Origin: Ferrovibrio sp. MS7 | Lineage (GTDB): Bacteria > Pseudomonadota > Alphaproteobacteria > Ferrovibrionales > Ferrovibrionaceae | DNA: 64,000 bases | Reading direction: 5' to 3' | Assembly: GCF_038404985.1 (NCBI RefSeq) | Contig: NZ_JBBKBA010000002.1 | Coordinates: 310,001-374,000 of the forward strand | Program-made: the position numbers and the translations under genes | The notes under the pieces: generated by a model | Told to the model about the DNA's origin: nothing | The model's input: only the letters and a program-made list of their open reading frames with translations | Databases searched by the model: none | Shown: one piece after another, positions 1 to 7,562 of the stretch | Layout: each line of letters opens with the position of its first letter | Numbering within the stretch: the first letter of the stretch is position 1

Positions 1-133
1 CGCCGACCTGCTCGACGATATCGGCCAGGATCGAGAAACTGGCAATGACCTTCAGCTTTTCCTGGGTCTGGGCCTGGGCGTGAACCGGCGGGGCGGCGAA
101 CAGCAACATCAGGGCAAACAGCATGGCGCGCAT
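1..133 (-). CDS. znuA: Metal ABC transporter substrate-binding protein (ZnuA-like), N-terminal fragment
   Basis: Only the first 44 codons lie in the window; the gene runs off the left edge. The peptide starts MRAMLFALMLLFAAPPVHA, a signal sequence with a likely cleavage near VHA-QA, followed by KLKVIASFSILADIVEQVG. That opening strand is typical of TroA/ZnuA-type periplasmic metal-binding proteins. It lies on the same strand as znuC and znuB and behind a Zur-like operator, so zinc is the likely ligand. The metal-binding histidines are outside the window. The ATG at 133 is three bases from the inverted-repeat element and has no visible Shine-Dalgarno sequence; ATG 124 is an alternative. Confidence 0.7.
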   Translation of the reverse strand, partial: MRAMLFALMLLFAAPPVHAQAQTQEKLKVIASFSILADIVEQVG

Positions 134-136
134 GGT

Positions 137-403
137 TAGGGTCCAGACTCATTGGGGATAGGCCCGGGATTGGTCTGGGAAGGCCACCGGTTAGGAGCAA
201 ATCGCAGCGCGTAGTAGGACTACGGGCAAGATTTGCGACGACATCCGGCGGCCTTCCCAGACCAACCCTTGCGGGCGATGTGCTTTTCTTGCCTGGCGTT
301 GTCGAAAACCCTCACCGATGCCCCACATCGCTTTCGGCCTTTCTCCTAGCCAGGCAAGAAAATCACAACGTCACGGGCCTATCCCCAATGGGTCCGGACC
401 CTA
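137..403. repeat. Nested inverted-repeat element between znuB and znuA
   Basis: The outer arms 137-166 and 374-403 are inverted copies matching at 28 of 30 positions. Inside lie two independent palindromes. In the first, arms 171-190 and 245-264 match at 19 of 20, enclosing gcaaatc/gatttgc (197-203 and 230-236) and gtagt/actac (211-215 and 219-223). In the second, arms 284-297 and 349-362 match at 14 of 14, enclosing cgaaa/tttcg (303-307 and 332-336) and cgatg/catcg (316-320 and 326-330). As RNA it would form a three-way junction with long stems. The right outer arm contains the znuB stop codon and the left arm ends beside the znuA start. I saw no second copy here and no transposase. Its identity is unknown. 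Confidence 0.9.
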
Positions 404-1273
404 GGCCTCCAGATGCCGTGCCGGCAGCAGCCGCAGCAGGATGCCCTGCACGCGGCCGAAGAACAGCGACACGATGTAAAGGCTGCCGCAGGCCAGCACG
501 ATGGCCGGGCCGGACGGCAGGTTGGCATGGAAAGACAGCAGCAGGCCGGCATAGCCGGAAATCGCGGCGATCAAGGCCGCCACCGCCATCATGCCCGGCA
601 GCGAGCGTGCCCAGAAGCGCGCCGTCACCGCCGGCAGCATCATCAGGCCGACCGCCATCAGCGTACCGAGTGCCTGGAAGGCGGCGACCAGATTCACCAC
701 CACCAGGCCAAGGAAAATCAGATGATACAGCGTGCCGCCGCCGGTGCCGCGCAGGCTGCGCAGGAATTCGGGATCGAAGCCATCGAGCAGCAGCGGGCGG
801 TAGAGCGCCGCCAGCAATGCCAGGCTGATGCTGCTGATCACGCCGAGCAGCAGCAGGGCGGCTTCATCCACCGCCAGCACACTGCCGAACAGAATATGCA
901 TCACATCGACGCTGGAGCCGCGCATCGAGATCAGCGCCACACCAAGCGCCAGGGCGATCAGGTAGAAAGCCGCGACCGAAGCGTCTTCGCGCTGGTCGGT
1001 GGCGCGCGTGGCTGCACCCGCCGCCAGCACCACCACAAGGCCGGCGATCACGCCACCGATGGAAATCGCCGGCAGCGAGAAACCAGCGATCAGGAAGCCG
1101 GTGGCGGCACCGGGCAGGATGGCATGGCTCATTGCCTCGCCGAACAGGCTCATGCGCCGCAGCATCAAGATCACGCCGATCGGTGCCGAGCCCAGCGCCA
1201 GAGCGAAGCAGGCAACCAATGCCCGCTTCATGAAAGCGAATTCGATGAATGGCTGGATGAAGAACTCGAGCAT
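401..1273 (-). CDS. znuB: Zinc ABC transporter permease ZnuB
   Basis: A 290-residue polytopic membrane protein of the ABC-3 permease family, which forms the channel of high-affinity zinc or manganese importers. The diagnostic segment is LRRMSLFGEAMSHAILPG at about residues 38-55, followed by several hydrophobic helices and a central Gly/Ala-rich core (TLMAVGLMMLPAVTARFWA). Its start lies two bases after the znuC stop, so the two genes are cotranscribed and probably translationally coupled. Its stop codon is inside the right arm of the inverted-repeat element. Zinc rather than manganese is inferred from the upstream Zur-like box. Confidence 0.9.
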   Translation of the reverse strand: MLEFFIQPFIEFAFMKRALVACFALALGSAPIGVILMLRRMSLFGEAMSHAILPGAATGFLIAGFSLPAISIGGVIAGLVVVLAAGAATRATDQREDASVAAFYLIALALGVALISMRGSSVDVMHILFGSVLAVDEAALLLLGVISSISLALLAALYRPLLLDGFDPEFLRSLRGTGGGTLYHLIFLGLVVVNLVAAFQALGTLMAVGLMMLPAVTARFWARSLPGMMAVAALIAAISGYAGLLLSFHANLPSGPAIVLACGSLYIVSLFFGRVQGILLRLLPARHLEA

Positions 1274-1275
1274 GG

Positions 1276-2022
1276 TCAGGCCGCCGTATCGGCGGCGCAG
1301 ACCGCCGCATGCTCAGACCAGGATTCCGCCATGCGCCGGGCGCGCAACTGGTTTTCCGCCGTCAGCACTTCCGCCGTGCGACCCCAGGCAACCGGTTCGC
1401 GCGCCAGATACAGCGCTTCCGGGAAACGGCTCTGCACCAGATCGAAATCATGCAGTACCGCCACAACGGTACGCGCTTCACCATGCCAGCGATGCAGCAG
1501 CTCAACCAGATCGCTCACCGTGCGGGCATCCAGCGCGTTGAACGGCTCGTCCAGCAGGATCAGGCGGGCATCCTGCACCAGCACGCGGGCAAACAGCGCG
1601 CGTTGCAACTGGCCGCCAGACAGCGTTGCCAGCGGGCGCTTTTCGAAACCTTCGAGACCGACGGCGGCGAGTGCTTCGCGCGCCGCTGTAATGCCGTGCC
1701 GGCCAATGCCGCCGAAGGGACCAACATGCTGCCATTGCCCGAGCAGCACCAGTTCCAGCACCGAAATCGGGAAAGCGCGATCAAGACTTGCCTGCTGCGG
1801 CAGATAGGCGATATCGCGCTGCCGCAGTGGACCGCGTTCGATGCTGCCGCCGGCCAGCGGCAGCATGCCGGCCATGGCCTTCAGCAGCGTGCTCTTGCCG
1901 GCGCCATTCGGCCCGACCACGGCGGTGAGCGAGCCCGCTGTGAAGCAGCCGCTCAGGTGATGCACCGCCGGGTGGCGGTCATAGGCAACGGTAACATTGC
2001 GGCAGGAAATATCGGCGCTCAT
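1276..2022 (-). CDS. znuC: Zinc ABC transporter ATP-binding protein ZnuC
   Basis: A 248-residue ABC ATPase that energises the ZnuB permease at the inner face of the membrane. Visible motifs are Walker A GPNGAGKST, signature LSGGQ, Walker B LILLDEP and the H-loop LHD. The ATG at 2022 (MSADISCRN) is chosen. A TTG at 2037 in the same frame overlaps the stop of the upstream mini-protein (TTGA) and is a possible coupled start that would add five residues (MKPAA). The Cys and His residues near the C-terminus are not family hallmarks. The neighbours znuB and the znuA-like gene complete a standard importer. Confidence 0.92.
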   Translation of the reverse strand: MSADISCRNVTVAYDRHPAVHHLSGCFTAGSLTAVVGPNGAGKSTLLKAMAGMLPLAGGSIERGPLRQRDIAYLPQQASLDRAFPISVLELVLLGQWQHVGPFGGIGRHGITAAREALAAVGLEGFEKRPLATLSGGQLQRALFARVLVQDARLILLDEPFNALDARTVSDLVELLHRWHGEARTVVAVLHDFDLVQSRFPEALYLAREPVAWGRTAEVLTAENQLRARRMAESWSEHAAVCAADTAA

Positions 2023-2033
2023 GGCGGCAGGCT

Positions 2034-2219
2034 TCAATCGCTGAGCAAGGCCCAGGCGATCAGGCCCCAGAGGGCCGCCAGCAACGGCAGCAGCCAGAGC
2101 AGGCGCTGCACCAGGCCGGCCGCCAGGAAGCTGACCGCCATACCCGCGCCAGCCAAAGCCGGCGAAGGGCCATGGCTGCCATGGTGATGATGGCTATGAT
2201 CGTGGTGTTGATTGGACAT
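2034..2219 (-). CDS. Small His-rich membrane protein, first gene of the Zur-controlled zinc operon
   Basis: A 61-residue protein starting MSNQHHDHSHHHHGSHG, with eight histidines in the first 16 residues, then one or two hydrophobic helices (GMAVSFLAAGLVQRLLWLLPLLAALWGLIAWALL, quoted here only as residues about 26-59) and a short tail. I recognise no named family. The His cluster suggests zinc binding at the membrane surface, perhaps as a buffer or an accessory to the importer; this is inference. It ends immediately before znuC. There is no Shine-Dalgarno sequence, and the inferred promoter -10 lies about ten bases upstream of the ATG, so translation is probably leaderless. Confidence 0.7.
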   Translation of the reverse strand: MSNQHHDHSHHHHGSHGPSPALAGAGMAVSFLAAGLVQRLLWLLPLLAALWGLIAWALLSD

Positions 2220-2257
2220 GTTACTTTATAACATACGGGGAAAAACATCCCGGTCAA
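2218..2257 (-). promoter_or_regulatory. Zinc operon promoter with Zur-like operator
   Basis: On the minus strand, TTGACC (2252-2257) and TATGTT (2230-2235) are spaced 16 bases apart, a plausible sigma-70 promoter. The interval 2218-2234 reads ATGTTACTTTATAACAT, an inverted repeat with six-base arms ATGTTA/TAACAT that resembles the AT-rich Zur boxes of proteobacteria. It covers the -10 and reaches the start codon, so bound Zur would block transcription when zinc is plentiful. Zur as the ligand is inferred from the downstream genes. Confidence 0.65.
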
Positions 2258-2368
2258 GCCCCCTGCCCTAAAGCCGACATATTCTGCCGCCAATCAGGCC
2301 CCAAGCCGCCCCTTGTTTCAGCATACGGGGGCTACCATTCCGTAACCCTGGTCCTGTAAGCCTGCCCC

Positions 2369-4453
2369 ATGTCCACATCCTCCTCCGGTAAGTCCAGCCG
2401 CAAGAAGTCCACGCCCAAGGCGCGCAAGCTCCTCAGGGGCGGTTGGCTGCGCCGGATACTGGTCGGCATTGCCTTGCTCGGCATCTGGAGTGTGGTCATG
2501 GTCGGTGGCGTGGTGGCCTACTACGCCTATACCTTGCCGAGCTTCAACGAGCTTTATGTCATCGAGCGGCGGTCCTCGATCTCGCTGCGCGCAGCGGATG
2601 GCAGCATGCTCGCCACTTTCGGCGACCTCTATGGCGAACACCGCAATCTCAAGGAATTGCCCAAGCATCTGCCGGAGGCGCTGATCGCCACCGAGGACCG
2701 GCGCTTCTACAGCCATTTCGGCATCGATCCGATCGGCCTGGGCCGTGCCACCTTCGCCAATATCCGCGCCGGCCGCGTGGTGCAGGGTGGCTCCACGCTG
2801 ACGCAGCAGCTCGCCAAGAATGTGTTCCTCGATACCAGTCGCACCATGAAGCGCAAGGTGCAGGAATTGCTGCTCGCCTTCTGGCTGGAGCGCAATTTCA
2901 CCAAGGACCAGATCCTGGAGATGTATCTCAACCGCGTCTATTTCGGCGCCGGCGCCCATGGCGTCGAGGCTGCGGCGCAGCGTTATTTCGACAAGCCGGC
3001 AAGCAAGCTGAATCTGACCGAGAGCGCCATGCTGGTCGGGTTGCTGAAGGCACCGTCCCGCCTGGCGCCTACCGGCAACATCAAATCGGCGCAGAGCCGC
3101 GCGGCGCAGGTGATCGACAACATGGTGGCTGCCGGCTTTATCGACGAAGCCGCAGCCAAAGCGGCGGCAGCCAAGCCAGCACAGCTTGCCCGTTCGCGCC
3201 TGCCGATGCCGAATGCACGCTACTTCGCCGATTGGGCGGTGGAGGAAATCTACCAGCTTGTCGGCCGCGACCAGCCCGACCTGATCGTGTGGACAACGCT
3301 GGATGCACGCCTGCAGCAAGCCGCCGAACGGGCGGCGGAAGCGGCCTTGAGCCGCGATGGCGAGAAGCTGGATGTCGACCAGGCGGCGCTGGTGGCGCTA
3401 TCGCCCGATGGCGCTGTGCGCGCCATGGTGGGCGGCCGCGACTATCTTGAATCGAGCTTCAACCGCGCCACCCAGATGCGCCGCCAGCCGGGCAGCGCCT
3501 TCAAGCCGATCCTGTTTCTCACCGCGCTGGAAAACGGCATCCACCCCGAGGACAGTTTCATCGACGGCCCGATCAGCGTGGAGAACTGGGCGCCACGCAA
3601 CTACAACGGCAAGTTCCAGGGCCCGACCACGTTCCGCGAAGCCGCTGCGCAATCCACCAATACCGTGGCGGTGCAACTCTCCGAACGCGTCGGGCGCCAG
3701 CGCGTGATCGAGACGGCGCGGCGGCTTGGTATCGTCAGCGACCTCAAGCCGCATCCCTCCCTGGCGCTGGGCGCCTTCGAGACCGGCCTGCTCGAACTCA
3801 CCAACGCCTACACCACCTTTGCCAATGGCGGCTACACCGTGATGGCCTATGCCGTGCTGGAAATCCGCGACACCAGGGGCAACGTGCTATTCCGCCGCGA
3901 TGGACAGAGCGTGATGGCGCATATGATCGACCCCGAGCCGTTGAGCGAATTGAACGAATTGCTGCAAGGCGTGGTGGATAACGGCACCGGTCGCGCCGCC
4001 CGTATCGGCCGCCCGGTAGCGGGCAAGACCGGCACCACGTCGGATTACCGCGACGCATGGTTCATCGGCTATACGCCGGACCTGATCACCGGCGTATGGG
4101 TTGGCAACGACAATAACGCACCGATGAACAAGGTTACCGGCGGCGGCATGCCGGCGCAGATCTGGCGCGCCTTCATGCAGGAAGCGGTGAAGGGCAGTGA
4201 GGCCAAGCCGCTGGTCCGCCAGCCGCCGCGCAGCGAAACCCCGCTGGCCGGCATCACCTCGCTGTGGGACCGCATCCTGCAGCAGTTCAATGGCCGTCCC
4301 GCCACGCCTGCGCCTTCACCCGCACAAGGCAATGCGCCGCCACCGCCACGCCAGACGCCGCTGTCGGACAACAGCATGCCCCAGCCCGCAGCCCCGGAAC
4401 CCGCCGAACCGCGCATGATCTGGCAGGTTGGCCCGCAGCCGATTAGGCAATAA
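2369..4453 (+). CDS. Bifunctional penicillin-binding protein (class A, PBP1A type)
   Basis: A 694-residue peptidoglycan synthase that polymerises glycan strands and cross-links stem peptides in the periplasm. The basic N-terminus is followed by one membrane anchor at about residues 31-53. The GT51 transglycosylase has catalytic Glu109 in ATEDRRFYSHFG and QGGSTLTQQLAKN at about 139-151. The transpeptidase has nucleophile Ser376 in PGSAFKP, the second motif STN and KTGTT with Lys553. The C-terminus is a Pro/Ala-rich tail of about 50 residues. It is shorter than many PBP1A proteins, perhaps lacking the OB insert. It is divergent from the zinc operon, and the next gene starts one base after its stop. 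Confidence 0.9.
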   Translation: MSTSSSGKSSRKKSTPKARKLLRGGWLRRILVGIALLGIWSVVMVGGVVAYYAYTLPSFNELYVIERRSSISLRAADGSMLATFGDLYGEHRNLKELPKHLPEALIATEDRRFYSHFGIDPIGLGRATFANIRAGRVVQGGSTLTQQLAKNVFLDTSRTMKRKVQELLLAFWLERNFTKDQILEMYLNRVYFGAGAHGVEAAAQRYFDKPASKLNLTESAMLVGLLKAPSRLAPTGNIKSAQSRAAQVIDNMVAAGFIDEAAAKAAAAKPAQLARSRLPMPNARYFADWAVEEIYQLVGRDQPDLIVWTTLDARLQQAAERAAEAALSRDGEKLDVDQAALVALSPDGAVRAMVGGRDYLESSFNRATQMRRQPGSAFKPILFLTALENGIHPEDSFIDGPISVENWAPRNYNGKFQGPTTFREAAAQSTNTVAVQLSERVGRQRVIETARRLGIVSDLKPHPSLALGAFETGLLELTNAYTTFANGGYTVMAYAVLEIRDTRGNVLFRRDGQSVMAHMIDPEPLSELNELLQGVVDNGTGRAARIGRPVAGKTGTTSDYRDAWFIGYTPDLITGVWVGNDNNAPMNKVTGGGMPAQIWRAFMQEAVKGSEAKPLVRQPPRSETPLAGITSLWDRILQQFNGRPATPAPSPAQGNAPPPPRQTPLSDNSMPQPAAPEPAEPRMIWQVGPQPIRQ

Positions 4454-4454
4454 C

Positions 4455-5498
4455 ATGCCCGCCATGCGTCCGTTTGTCCGCCTCACTTTTATTCTCACCC
4501 TGCTGCTGAGCGCCGGCCTCGCCCGCGCATCGGAGACCGCCACCGTGCTGCAAGGTATTGCGCAAGGCGCCGGCAACACGCCGTTGGCCCTTACCCTGGT
4601 GATGCCTGCCGGCAAACAGCAGCCGGCCAAGGGCTGGCCTGCCCTGCTGCTGATCCAGGGCAGCGGCCCCACCGACCGCGATGGCAACCAGCCGCCGCAT
4701 ATCCGCACCGACCTGCTGCGCCAAATCGCCGAGTATCTCGCGGCGCAGGGTGTTGCCACGCTGCGCTACGACAAGCGTGGCATGCATGCCAATAATGCCA
4801 GCCTGCCCGCCGATGCCTCGGCCTATCCCGAATTCTTCCGCTGGGAGAATTTTGTCGGCGACGCCATGGCTGCCTTCCGCTTCCTGGCCGAGCATCCCGG
4901 CATCGACGGCAGCCGCACAGGCATCCTGGGCCATTCCGAAGGCGGCATGATTGCGCTGTCGGCGGCGGCGCAGTTGAAACCAGCGCCGGCCGTGCTGGTG
5001 CTTGCTGCCACGCCGGGCCGGCGCATGGATGCGGTGATCCCGGAACAACTCGAGCGGCTGCTGATCGAACAGCAGGCCCCGGCCAACCAGAGCCGGGCGC
5101 TGCTGGCGGCCAACCGCCGCATCATGGAAACCATCATCAATACCGGCCAGGTGCCCGCCGAAATGCCGCGTGGCTTGGCGCCGCTCTACCCGGCCTATGC
5201 CGGCCCCTTCCTGCAGGCTTTCCTGAAACTGGAACCGGCCAGCCTGGCGCGCAGCTTCCCCGGCCCCGTCCTGGTGCTGCAGGGCCAGGGCGACACCCAG
5301 GTCTCGGCCGAGCGCGATGCCCCGGCACTGGACAATGCCTTCGCCGCGCGCGGGCCGGCGCCGCACAGCCTGCGCCTGTTCCCGCAGCTCAGCCATAATT
5401 TCAAGAGCCGCACGGTGCCGGACCTGTCAGGCCCGGTAGGTGAGGAAATGCTGCGGGCGCTGAGCGAATGGCTCGGCCCGGCGCTAGGCAGTGACTAA
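4455..5498 (+). CDS. Secreted alpha/beta hydrolase (S33-like)
   Basis: A 347-residue hydrolase with a signal peptide (MPAMRPFVRLTFILTLLLSA) and likely cleavage after LARA, so it should act in the periplasm. The fold markers are LLIQGSGPTDRDG (oxyanion-hole strand), DKRGMH and the nucleophile elbow GILGHSEGG. A late Asp in QGQGDTQV and His in QLSHNFK complete a plausible catalytic triad. The substrate is unknown; esterase or peptidase activity are both possible. ATG 4455 lies one base after the stop of the penicillin-binding protein gene, so the two are probably cotranscribed. Its stop directly abuts the stop of the convergent exporter gene. Confidence 0.8.
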   Translation: MPAMRPFVRLTFILTLLLSAGLARASETATVLQGIAQGAGNTPLALTLVMPAGKQQPAKGWPALLLIQGSGPTDRDGNQPPHIRTDLLRQIAEYLAAQGVATLRYDKRGMHANNASLPADASAYPEFFRWENFVGDAMAAFRFLAEHPGIDGSRTGILGHSEGGMIALSAAAQLKPAPAVLVLAATPGRRMDAVIPEQLERLLIEQQAPANQSRALLAANRRIMETIINTGQVPAEMPRGLAPLYPAYAGPFLQAFLKLEPASLARSFPGPVLVLQGQGDTQVSAERDAPALDNAFAARGPAPHSLRLFPQLSHNFKSRTVPDLSGPVGEEMLRALSEWLGPALGSD

Positions 5499-6701
5499 TT
5501 AGCTGCGCCGCACAATCAGCCAGTAGGACGCCGCGTTCAGCACGCCCATGGCAGCGATAGTCGCCGCCAGCGGCAAGGCCGTGCCATCCAGCGCGTGGCC
5601 GACGAAAATGCCAACACAGGCCGCTACCGTCATCTGCGTGAAGCCCATCAGCGACGCCGCTGCGCCGGCCATTTGCGGAAATGGCTGCAGGCCGCCGGCC
5701 TGGGCCTGCGGCATGGTAAGCCCGACACCCGCCGTATAAAGCAGCATCGGCAGCACCACGGCGAGCCAATGGCCCTGGCTGCCCCGGACCAGGAAATACA
5801 GCACCGCCGCCAGCATCAGCAGGCCGCCGCCGGCGCATAACCCGACGCCGAGTTGCAGCATGCGGTCAACGCCGAGGCGCACAGTGAACCGCGCACCGAT
5901 CAGTGCACCGGTGATATAGCCGATCACCACCATGCCGAAGTAGAAGCCATAGGCGGTTTCCGAGACGCCGTAGACCCCGATCAGCACGAAGCTGGAGCCG
6001 GAGATGAAGGCGAACAGGCCGCCGTAGCAGAAGGCGATGCAGCCGGCATAGCCACGAAACCGCTGGTGCCGCAGCAGGGCGCCGAAATTGCGCAGCATCG
6101 GCAGCGGCTGCGTTGCGGTGGGGTCCAGCCGTGTATTGCTTTCTGCCAGCAGCAGCGCAATGGCCAGCCACAAGGAGAGGCCGATCAAGGCCATGGCGAT
6201 GAAGTTGGCTTGCCAGCCGATATAGCTGTGCAGGAAGCCGCCCAGCACCGGCGCCACCGCCGGCGTGAGGCCGAGCGCCATGGCGATCATCGACATCATG
6301 CGCGCGGCGCGTTCGCGGTCGAACAGGTCACGCACCACGGCGCGGCCCAGCACCACGCCGGCACAGGCGCCACAAGCCTGCACGAAACGCCAGGCAATCA
6401 GTGCCTCGATACTCGGCGACAGGGCACAGGCGATGCTGGCCAGGATGAAGATGGCGACCCCGACCAGCAGCACCGGCTTGCGGCCGAAGCGGTCGGAGAG
6501 CGGACCATGGATGAGCTGGGTCACCGCGAAGCCGGCAAGGAAGGCAGATAGCGTGAGCTGCACCGTGGCGGCATCGGTCTGGTAGAGACGCGCCAGACTC
6601 GGCAGCGAGGCGAGGTACATATCGGTGGAAAGCGGGCCCAACGCGGTGATGCAGCCGAGCAGCACCACCATCGCCAGCGAATCCTTGTTCAGCTTGGCCA
6701 T
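5499..6701 (-). CDS. MFS drug efflux transporter, Bcr/CflA family
   Basis: A 400-residue major facilitator protein with about twelve predicted membrane helices. The N-terminal stretch GPLSTDMYLASLPSLA and motif A GPLSDRFGRKP are characteristic of the Bcr/CflA subfamily, proton-driven exporters of drugs, sulfonamides or small metabolites. The native substrate cannot be told from sequence. ATG 6701 (MAKLNKDS) is chosen because longer in-frame starts would overlap the upstream metallopeptidase gene. Gene order suggests cotranscription with that gene, ten bases away. Confidence 0.88.
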   Translation of the reverse strand: MAKLNKDSLAMVVLLGCITALGPLSTDMYLASLPSLARLYQTDAATVQLTLSAFLAGFAVTQLIHGPLSDRFGRKPVLLVGVAIFILASIACALSPSIEALIAWRFVQACGACAGVVLGRAVVRDLFDRERAARMMSMIAMALGLTPAVAPVLGGFLHSYIGWQANFIAMALIGLSLWLAIALLLAESNTRLDPTATQPLPMLRNFGALLRHQRFRGYAGCIAFCYGGLFAFISGSSFVLIGVYGVSETAYGFYFGMVVIGYITGALIGARFTVRLGVDRMLQLGVGLCAGGGLLMLAAVLYFLVRGSQGHWLAVVLPMLLYTAGVGLTMPQAQAGGLQPFPQMAGAAASLMGFTQMTVAACVGIFVGHALDGTALPLAATIAAMGVLNAASYWLIVRRS

Positions 6702-6711
6702 CCGCTTTTGC

Positions 6712-7449
6712 CTATCCCACCAGATGCAGGGCGGCGCCATGGCGTTTGAGCCAGTGCCGGGCGGTGCGCATTTCCGCCTCACCGCCGCTTAAGCGCGCCA
6801 CCAGCCGCCAGAACGCGTCGCTATGATCCATATGACGCAGATGCGCCACTTCATGCGCCACCATGTAACGCACGATGGCCGGCGGCGCCATGATCAGGCG
6901 CCAGGAGAAGGAGAGATTGCCGCCGGCCGAGCAACTGCCCCAGCGGCTCGACGTATCGCGCACCGTGACGCGACTGATGGCGAGTCCCTCGCCTGCGGCC
7001 AGGCTGCGGGCCTGGACGGTGAATTCCTCCCGCGCCCGCACCTTCAGCCAGTCGCGCAGCCGCCGCGCCAGATGTTCCGGCTGGCCGGCGACCAGCAGTT
7101 CCCCGCCCTCGCGCCATACCGCGCCGCGTGCCCGTGCCTGCGGGCAGTGCCGGATGGTGAGTGTTTCACCGAGAAATGGCACAGAGCCGCCATCCGCCCA
7201 CGGAGGGGATTGCGGCCGTTCCGCCTGGCGCGCCAGGATCCAGCCGGCCTGTTCCGCCATAAACTGCCGCCCGGCCTGCAGGCTGGCGCGTTTCGGCAGC
7301 ACCAGCACAACCGCACCATCACGCGGCATGACGCGCAGCAGCATACGGCGGGCCCGTGCATCGCGACGCAGCGTAAAGGGATAGGAGCGACCGTCTACGA
7401 GCACCTGGTCGGCGGCCCATTCGATTGTGTGCGAATAACCCTTGGTCAC
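6712..7449 (-). CDS. YgjP/SprT-like zinc metallopeptidase (DUF45, M48-like)
   Basis: A 245-residue cytosolic protein of the YgjP-type family. The zinc site is visible as HEVAHLRHMDHSDAFW: an HExxH helix followed by a third His about five residues on and a conserved DHS. The preceding RDTSSRWGSCSAGGNLSFSW block is also diagnostic of the family. The N-terminal half is a beta-rich domain with no catalytic residues that I can name. The protease substrate is unknown in most bacteria. It is divergent from ugpB with only 113 bases between the starts, so its promoter shares the space holding the PhoB half-sites. Confidence 0.88.
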   Translation of the reverse strand: MTKGYSHTIEWAADQVLVDGRSYPFTLRRDARARRMLLRVMPRDGAVVLVLPKRASLQAGRQFMAEQAGWILARQAERPQSPPWADGGSVPFLGETLTIRHCPQARARGAVWREGGELLVAGQPEHLARRLRDWLKVRAREEFTVQARSLAAGEGLAISRVTVRDTSSRWGSCSAGGNLSFSWRLIMAPPAIVRYMVAHEVAHLRHMDHSDAFWRLVARLSGGEAEMRTARHWLKRHGAALHLVG

Positions 7450-7458
7450 AGACGGCCC

Positions 7459-7515
7459 CTGTCATATAACTGTAACCATGCTGACGCGGAACCGTCGCGG
7501 CATGAAAACTATAAG
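7459..7515 (+). promoter_or_regulatory. PhoB-dependent promoter of ugpB (four phased half-sites)
   Basis: Half-sites CTGTCAT (7459), CTGTAAC (7470), CTGACGC (7481) and CCGTCGC (7492) repeat every 11 bases, the helical spacing of a Pho box. The first two match the consensus closely and the last two weakly. A TATAAG -10 (7510-7515) follows 11 bases after the last half-site with no good -35, as expected for a PhoB-activated promoter. The downstream leader has a small hairpin (gtcggg/cccgac at 7515-7520 and 7525-7530) and a GGAG ribosome-binding site at 7551-7554. Confidence 0.75.
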
Positions 7516-7562
7516 TCGGGCTCCCCCGACAGGGTGGGAAATTTAGCATTGGAGACGGAATA

